NCBI RefSeq assembly: GCF_009017495.1
Contig: NZ_CP044990.1
Span: forward strand, 1,321,001 to 1,385,000
Origin: Deinococcus sp. AJ005
Lineage (GTDB): Bacteria; Deinococcota; Deinococci; Deinococcales; Deinococcaceae
Length of the DNA stretch: 64,000 nt
Reading direction: 5' to 3'
Position 1 is the stretch's first letter; each line of letters opens with the position of its first letter. Shown piece after piece: positions 61,110-64,000 of this stretch. Both the position numbers and the translations under genes were made by a program. Under the pieces are notes generated by a model. The model searched no databases. It had not been told where the DNA came from and saw nothing but the letters and a program-made list of their open reading frames with translations.

Positions 61110-61953
61110 CCCCGTTTAGGGCTTGAGCCAGGATAGATTTCTCCGTACCCAGACGATAAAAAGTGAGACGATATGGCTAGATATCGTCTCCACCACAGTT
61201 TAGGCCGTCGCCGCAACATTCGTACCCTCCATCGCTGGGCCAAACGACACTTTAATGACCAGAAAAAGTGTCGTCATCAGAAGGTCACCGATGCCATGCT
61301 CATCGCCCTATTGCTGGCACGCTTGATCTACAAACAGGCGTACCCATCGGTCTGGTGGAGTGATCTTAAGGCAGACCGCCCCGGTCTGCCGTCCTACACG
61401 CAAGCTTTCAACCGGGCCAACGGTCTGCTGGCCGTCTTGGAGAAGGTCTGTACACCGTCCCGATCCTGTGCTGAGGTGGTGATCGACTCCATGCCTCTCC
61501 CCATTTGCCGTCCCAAACGAACGCGGCGCTGTCACTTTCCTGGAGCCAGATGGGGGCACAGGACACAAGGGAAGTTTTTTGGGTACAAGCTCCACGCGTG
61601 GGTCCTGGAAGACGGTGAGGTTGCGCAATACCTGATCAGACCGGCCAATTTGCACGACACCACCGTGAGCTACGAACTCAATCGACGCCATCCCCGACTT
61701 CGACGGGCCAAAAATTGTGGGGGATAAGGGGTCCTGCTGCGTGGGCGACATCTATCCACCCAAAAGCAACTCCCGGTATGACACCGGATGGCGGCCAGAC
61801 CGCCATCCGAAACTCCGCAAACGCATAGAAACGGTGTTCTCCCAACTGGTTGCAGAGGGGATTCGGTCTGTTCAGACCAAAACACTGGCCTCATTGCGGC
61901 TGCGCGTCGTCCTGGCCGTCATCGCCCACAACCTTACCAAGCCCTAAACGGGG
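61110..61953 (+). mobile_element. IS982-like insertion sequence (about 844 bp)
   Basis: Ends: CCCCGTTTAGGGCTTG (61110-61125) and its exact inverse complement at 61938-61953. The element is flanked by TTCCATCA on both sides. An alternative cut, with ends ACCCC and a 6-bp duplication TCCATC, fits the sequence equally and suits the family's usual ACCC tips. One transposase gene, interrupted by a frameshift. IS982-type assignment rests on transposase motifs (IDSxPLPIC, FGYKLHAW, GDKG). Confidence 0.85.
61173..61947 (+). pseudogene. IS982-type transposase, frameshifted
   Basis: The first part (61173-61727) encodes MARYRLHHSLGRRRNIRTLH onward with the first catalytic Asp (D105) in VVIDSMPLPIC, then FGYKLHAWVLEDGEVAQYLIRPANLHDTT. 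The second part, in the +1 frame (in-frame from about 61680 to 61946), gives DAIPDFDGPKIVGDKGSC with the second Asp, and RKRIETVFSQLVAEGI with the catalytic Glu. The two frames join near 61680 (around CAATCGACG), not at a slippery run, so this looks like a mutation rather than programmed frameshifting. The joined product would be about 257 residues. Confidence 0.82.
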
Positions 61954-62266
61954 TTCCATCATTGTCCCGGTCCAGTCCTGGCGTGTAGCTAGGCTCATTC
62001 CTCCTGATATCGAACAGCCCAATTTTGCTTAACTCGGTGCAGCGCCCATACCTTGCCTTGATCAGCGGGCGCTCTACCCATCCTGTTTTGCTCTGGGCCG
62101 TGACCTTGCACCATTTCTCGTTGCAGGCGATGATTTCCAGAGCAGCTTTGGCGGGCAGCGTAGCCACCACTGGACTGGATTTGCTGGCCTGCGTGTAGAG
62201 GCGGGCGGTGGCTGGGACGCTCCCCGGATGGGCGTGAGCATTCGACACAGTGGCGGCAAGCAGCAC
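61934..62266 (-). pseudogene. Exported SH3/Excalibur-type protein, 3' end replaced by IS sequence
   Basis: A bacterial SH3 domain (about 18-70: ARLYTQASKSSPVVATLPAKAALEIIACNEKWCKVTAQSKTGWVERPLIK) is followed by the first half of an Excalibur calcium motif, PGLDRDNDG. Then 5 residues are read from the IS end (PFRAW) before the stop at 61934. The intact sequence would end DNDGIGCNRVE. The 5' end is also odd: an ATG at 62298 has a good ribosome site but is in another frame, whereas the signal-like TKRLLAVLLAATVSNAHA lies in the SH3 frame without ATG; the GTG at 62266 is the first usable start. Confidence 0.75.
61954..61961 (+). repeat. Target-site duplication of the IS, right copy
   Basis: TTCCATCA, identical to 61102-61109. 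Confidence 0.8.
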
Positions 62267-62360
62267 GGCGAGGAGTCGTTTCGTCTGCGCTTCATCATGG
62301 CCTTTCAGCGTGCCGGAAGTGCGGATAGATACCGGTCTGCGCGTCCGCCCTGACCCGTGT

Positions 62361-62366
62361 TAGCCT
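62361..62366 (+). promoter_or_regulatory. -10 box (TAGCCT) of purB
   Basis: TAGCCT ends 6 nt before the GTG at 62373. Confidence 0.6.
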
Positions 62367-62372
62367 CCCAGC

Positions 62373-63680
62373 GTGATCGAACGTTACCTGACCCCTGAAA
62401 TGAAGACCCTCTGGTCCGAGGCCAGCAAGTACCGCGCGTGGCTGCGCGTGGAACTGGCGGCGATGGACGCCCAGGCCGATCAGGGCGAGGTGCCGCGCGA
62501 GGCACATACGGCGCTGCTGGAGCAGACGGGGGCCGATCCGATTGACGACGCCTTCGCCGCCCGCGTGGCCGAGATCGAGGCTGTCACCCGCCACGACATC
62601 GTGGCCTTTACCCGCGCGCTGAGCGAGCGTTACGGCGACGAGGCCCGCTTTATCCACCACGGCCTGACCAGCACCGATGTGGTGGACACTGCCCAGAACC
62701 TGCTTCTGGATGAGGCCCTGACACTCATCCTGGCCGATGCTGCCGCGCTGCGCGAGGTCTGCCGCACGCAGGCGCTGGCCTACAAGCACACGCCCACGGT
62801 GGGCCGCACCCACGGTATTCACGCCGAGCCGATGACCTTCGGCCTCAAGTTCCTGAACTGGATGGCGACGCTGGACCGCGATCTGGAACGGCTGACGGCG
62901 GCCCGCAAACGTATTCAGGTGGTCATGCTCTCTGGCTCGGTGGGCACCTACGCCCACGTCTCGCCGCAGGTGGAGGTGGAAGTCGCCCGCGCCTGGGGGT
63001 GGGAGGCCGCGCCCGTCACCAACCAGACTCTGGCCCGTGACCGCCACGCCGAGGTGCTGGCCGCGCTGGCCATCTTCGGCACCACGCTGGAAAAGATTTC
63101 CGTCGAAATCCGTCACCTCCAGCGCTCGGAGGTCCGCGAGGCGATGGAACCCTTCGGCAAGGGGCAGACGGGCAGTTCCTCCATGCCGCACAAGAAAAAC
63201 CCGATCCTGACCGAGAACGTCACTGGCTTTGCCCGCCTGCTGCGCGGCTTTCTGACCACGGGCCTGGAAAACGTGGCCCTGTGGCACGAGCGCGATATCA
63301 GTCACTCCAGCGCCGAGCGCGTGATTCTGCCCGACGCCACCGCCGCCGCCAGCTACGCCACACGGCGTCTGACCGGGGTTCTGCGTGGTCTGGTGGTCTT
63401 TCCGGAACGGATGCTCAAGAACATGAACGATCTGGGCGGTCTGGTCTTCAGCCAGCGTGTGCTGCACGCTTTGATTGACGAAAAGGGCATGTCCCGCGAG
63501 GCCGCCTACGATCTGGTGCAGCGCCACGCCCTGAAAAGCTGGGAAACCGGCGAGGGCCTGCGCGAACTGCTGGCTGCCGATCCCGAATGCCCCCTGAACG
63601 ATACCGAACTGGACGGGGCCTTCGATCTGGCGTGGTACCTGCGCCATGTGGATGATATTTACGCGCGCTTCGGAATGTGA
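62373..63680 (+). CDS. purB: Adenylosuccinate lyase
   Basis: 435 residues with a GTG start. It cleaves SAICAR and adenylosuccinate, releasing fumarate. IERYLTPEMKTLWSEASKYRAWLRVELA opens the fumarase/aspartase fold. FIHHGLTSTDVVDTAQ, TVGRTHGIHAEPMTFGLKF (catalytic His) and the signature GSSSMPHKKNPILTENVTG (mobile loop serine) are intact. ERVILPDATAAASY and DEKGMSREAAYDLVQRHAL are typical of short PurB forms such as those of Thermotoga and Bacillus. Leaderless start. Confidence 0.97.
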   Translation: MIERYLTPEMKTLWSEASKYRAWLRVELAAMDAQADQGEVPREAHTALLEQTGADPIDDAFAARVAEIEAVTRHDIVAFTRALSERYGDEARFIHHGLTSTDVVDTAQNLLLDEALTLILADAAALREVCRTQALAYKHTPTVGRTHGIHAEPMTFGLKFLNWMATLDRDLERLTAARKRIQVVMLSGSVGTYAHVSPQVEVEVARAWGWEAAPVTNQTLARDRHAEVLAALAIFGTTLEKISVEIRHLQRSEVREAMEPFGKGQTGSSSMPHKKNPILTENVTGFARLLRGFLTTGLENVALWHERDISHSSAERVILPDATAAASYATRRLTGVLRGLVVFPERMLKNMNDLGGLVFSQRVLHALIDEKGMSREAAYDLVQRHALKSWETGEGLRELLAADPECPLNDTELDGAFDLAWYLRHVDDIYARFGM

Positions 63681-63693
63681 GTCGAAATCGCGC

Positions 63694-64000
63694 TCAGTTG
63701 AGCAGACGAATCTCGCACGTCCCCGCTCCACGCGAAGTCTTCCAGTCCGCGAAATAGTCCGAGATCGCCGCCCGCTGATTCTTGTCCGCAAAGACGAACT
63801 TGCAGCGCCCGGTTTCCTGATTCAACGCTGAGTACAGCGACAGTTGCATCGTCCTGATCTTGGAAAAATAAAGCAGGGTTGCGCCCCTGGCGACTTCACC
63901 GGCCATTAACGCGCTGGAATCGTCTTTCGGGGCGTCGATGGGCGTGGTGAATTTGACCGTCTTGATAGAAATTGTGCCAATGATCGGCGGCTGGCCCTCT
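63694..64000 (-). CDS. Unidentified protein, C-terminal part (runs off the right edge)
   Basis: About 101 codons of a minus-strand frame that is open to the right edge. It reads ...TISIKTVKFTTPIDAPKDD, SSALMAGEVARGATLLYFSKIRTMQ, then LSLYSALNQETGRCKFVFADKNQRAAISDYFADWK and a C-terminal GAGTCEIRLLN. Strands alternate with polar loops, and there are two cysteines that could pair. No family is recognised from this fragment. The stop is 13 bases from that of purB (convergent). Confidence 0.6.
   Translation of the reverse strand, partial: EGQPPIIGTISIKTVKFTTPIDAPKDDSSALMAGEVARGATLLYFSKIRTMQLSLYSALNQETGRCKFVFADKNQRAAISDYFADWKTSRGAGTCEIRLLN

Noticed and set aside
61700..61730. Programmed frameshift at the A5 run of the transposase
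   Set aside because: Family-like sequence (IPDFDGPKIVGDKG) already lies in the +1 frame before the A-run, so slippage there would not restore the protein.

Overview
The window is 64 kb of high-GC bacterial chromosome that reads as Deinococcus, or a very close relative within the Deinococcaceae. Three things point there. Many genes have a TANNNT -10 box only 5-8 nt before the start codon and no Shine-Dalgarno site, the leaderless arrangement known from Deinococcus. The division genes sit in a short, split dcw cluster. Several intergenic gaps carry small dispersed repeats. No tRNA, rRNA or CRISPR array was found. The only complete mobile element is one IS of about 844 bp.

Layout. 1-6.4 kb: partial M23 peptidase, class V aminotransferase, CBS-ACT protein, CDF metal transporter, exported DUF4384/PEGA protein, and a mazG-Nudix pair of nucleotide clean-up enzymes. 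6.4-11.5 kb: small secreted and membrane proteins, an SDR, a TMEM175-like channel, smpB, and an amidase-fold protein that has lost its zinc ligands, coupled to a GerMN protein. 11.6-15.6 kb: smc, tail-to-tail with a chloramphenicol acetyltransferase homologue. 16-25 kb: PfkB kinase, rsmA, SDR, RidA, PP2C phosphatase, gatA, truB and an S4 pseudouridine synthase. 25.2-25.6 kb: rnpB (RNase P RNA). 25.6-27.4 kb: an SMR efflux pair with a divergent TetR regulator and two matching operators. 27.5-31.1 kb: mraZ-rsmH-ftsL-ftsI behind a phased array of TGGGN boxes. 31-41 kb: 3D-domain protein, LolC/FtsX-type permease, pilC, a YrdC/Sua5 protein, scpB, a DUF4388 protein, a carbamoylputrescine amidase-like enzyme, a LysM-NlpC/P60 hydrolase, MFS transporter and a 53-residue membrane protein. 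41-49.7 kb: SLC13-type transporter, leuD-leuB, FAH-family hydrolase, a cystathionine gamma-synthase/lyase-family enzyme and a pseudokinase-PEGA membrane protein. 49.9-54.1 kb (minus strand): rpsB-tsf-pyrH-frr-cdsA. 54.4-64 kb: lipoprotein, tsaD, fatty acyl-CoA ligase, a deaminase, ribokinase behind a 9-codon leader ORF, small conserved genes, the IS inserted into the 3' end of an SH3/Excalibur gene, purB, and a partial gene at the right edge.

Most genes are core housekeeping: translation, t6A tRNA modification (a YrdC/Sua5 protein and tsaD), chromosome segregation (smc, scpB), division and envelope. The unusual content is regulatory and degenerative: leaderless promoters, MraZ boxes, a leaderless mini-ORF coupled to rbsK, paired TetR operators, a MITE-like repeat family with a base-pair covariation, two apparent pseudoenzymes, and an IS insertion whose empty-site gene can be rebuilt exactly. 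I saw nothing that I would call a clearly new multi-gene system.
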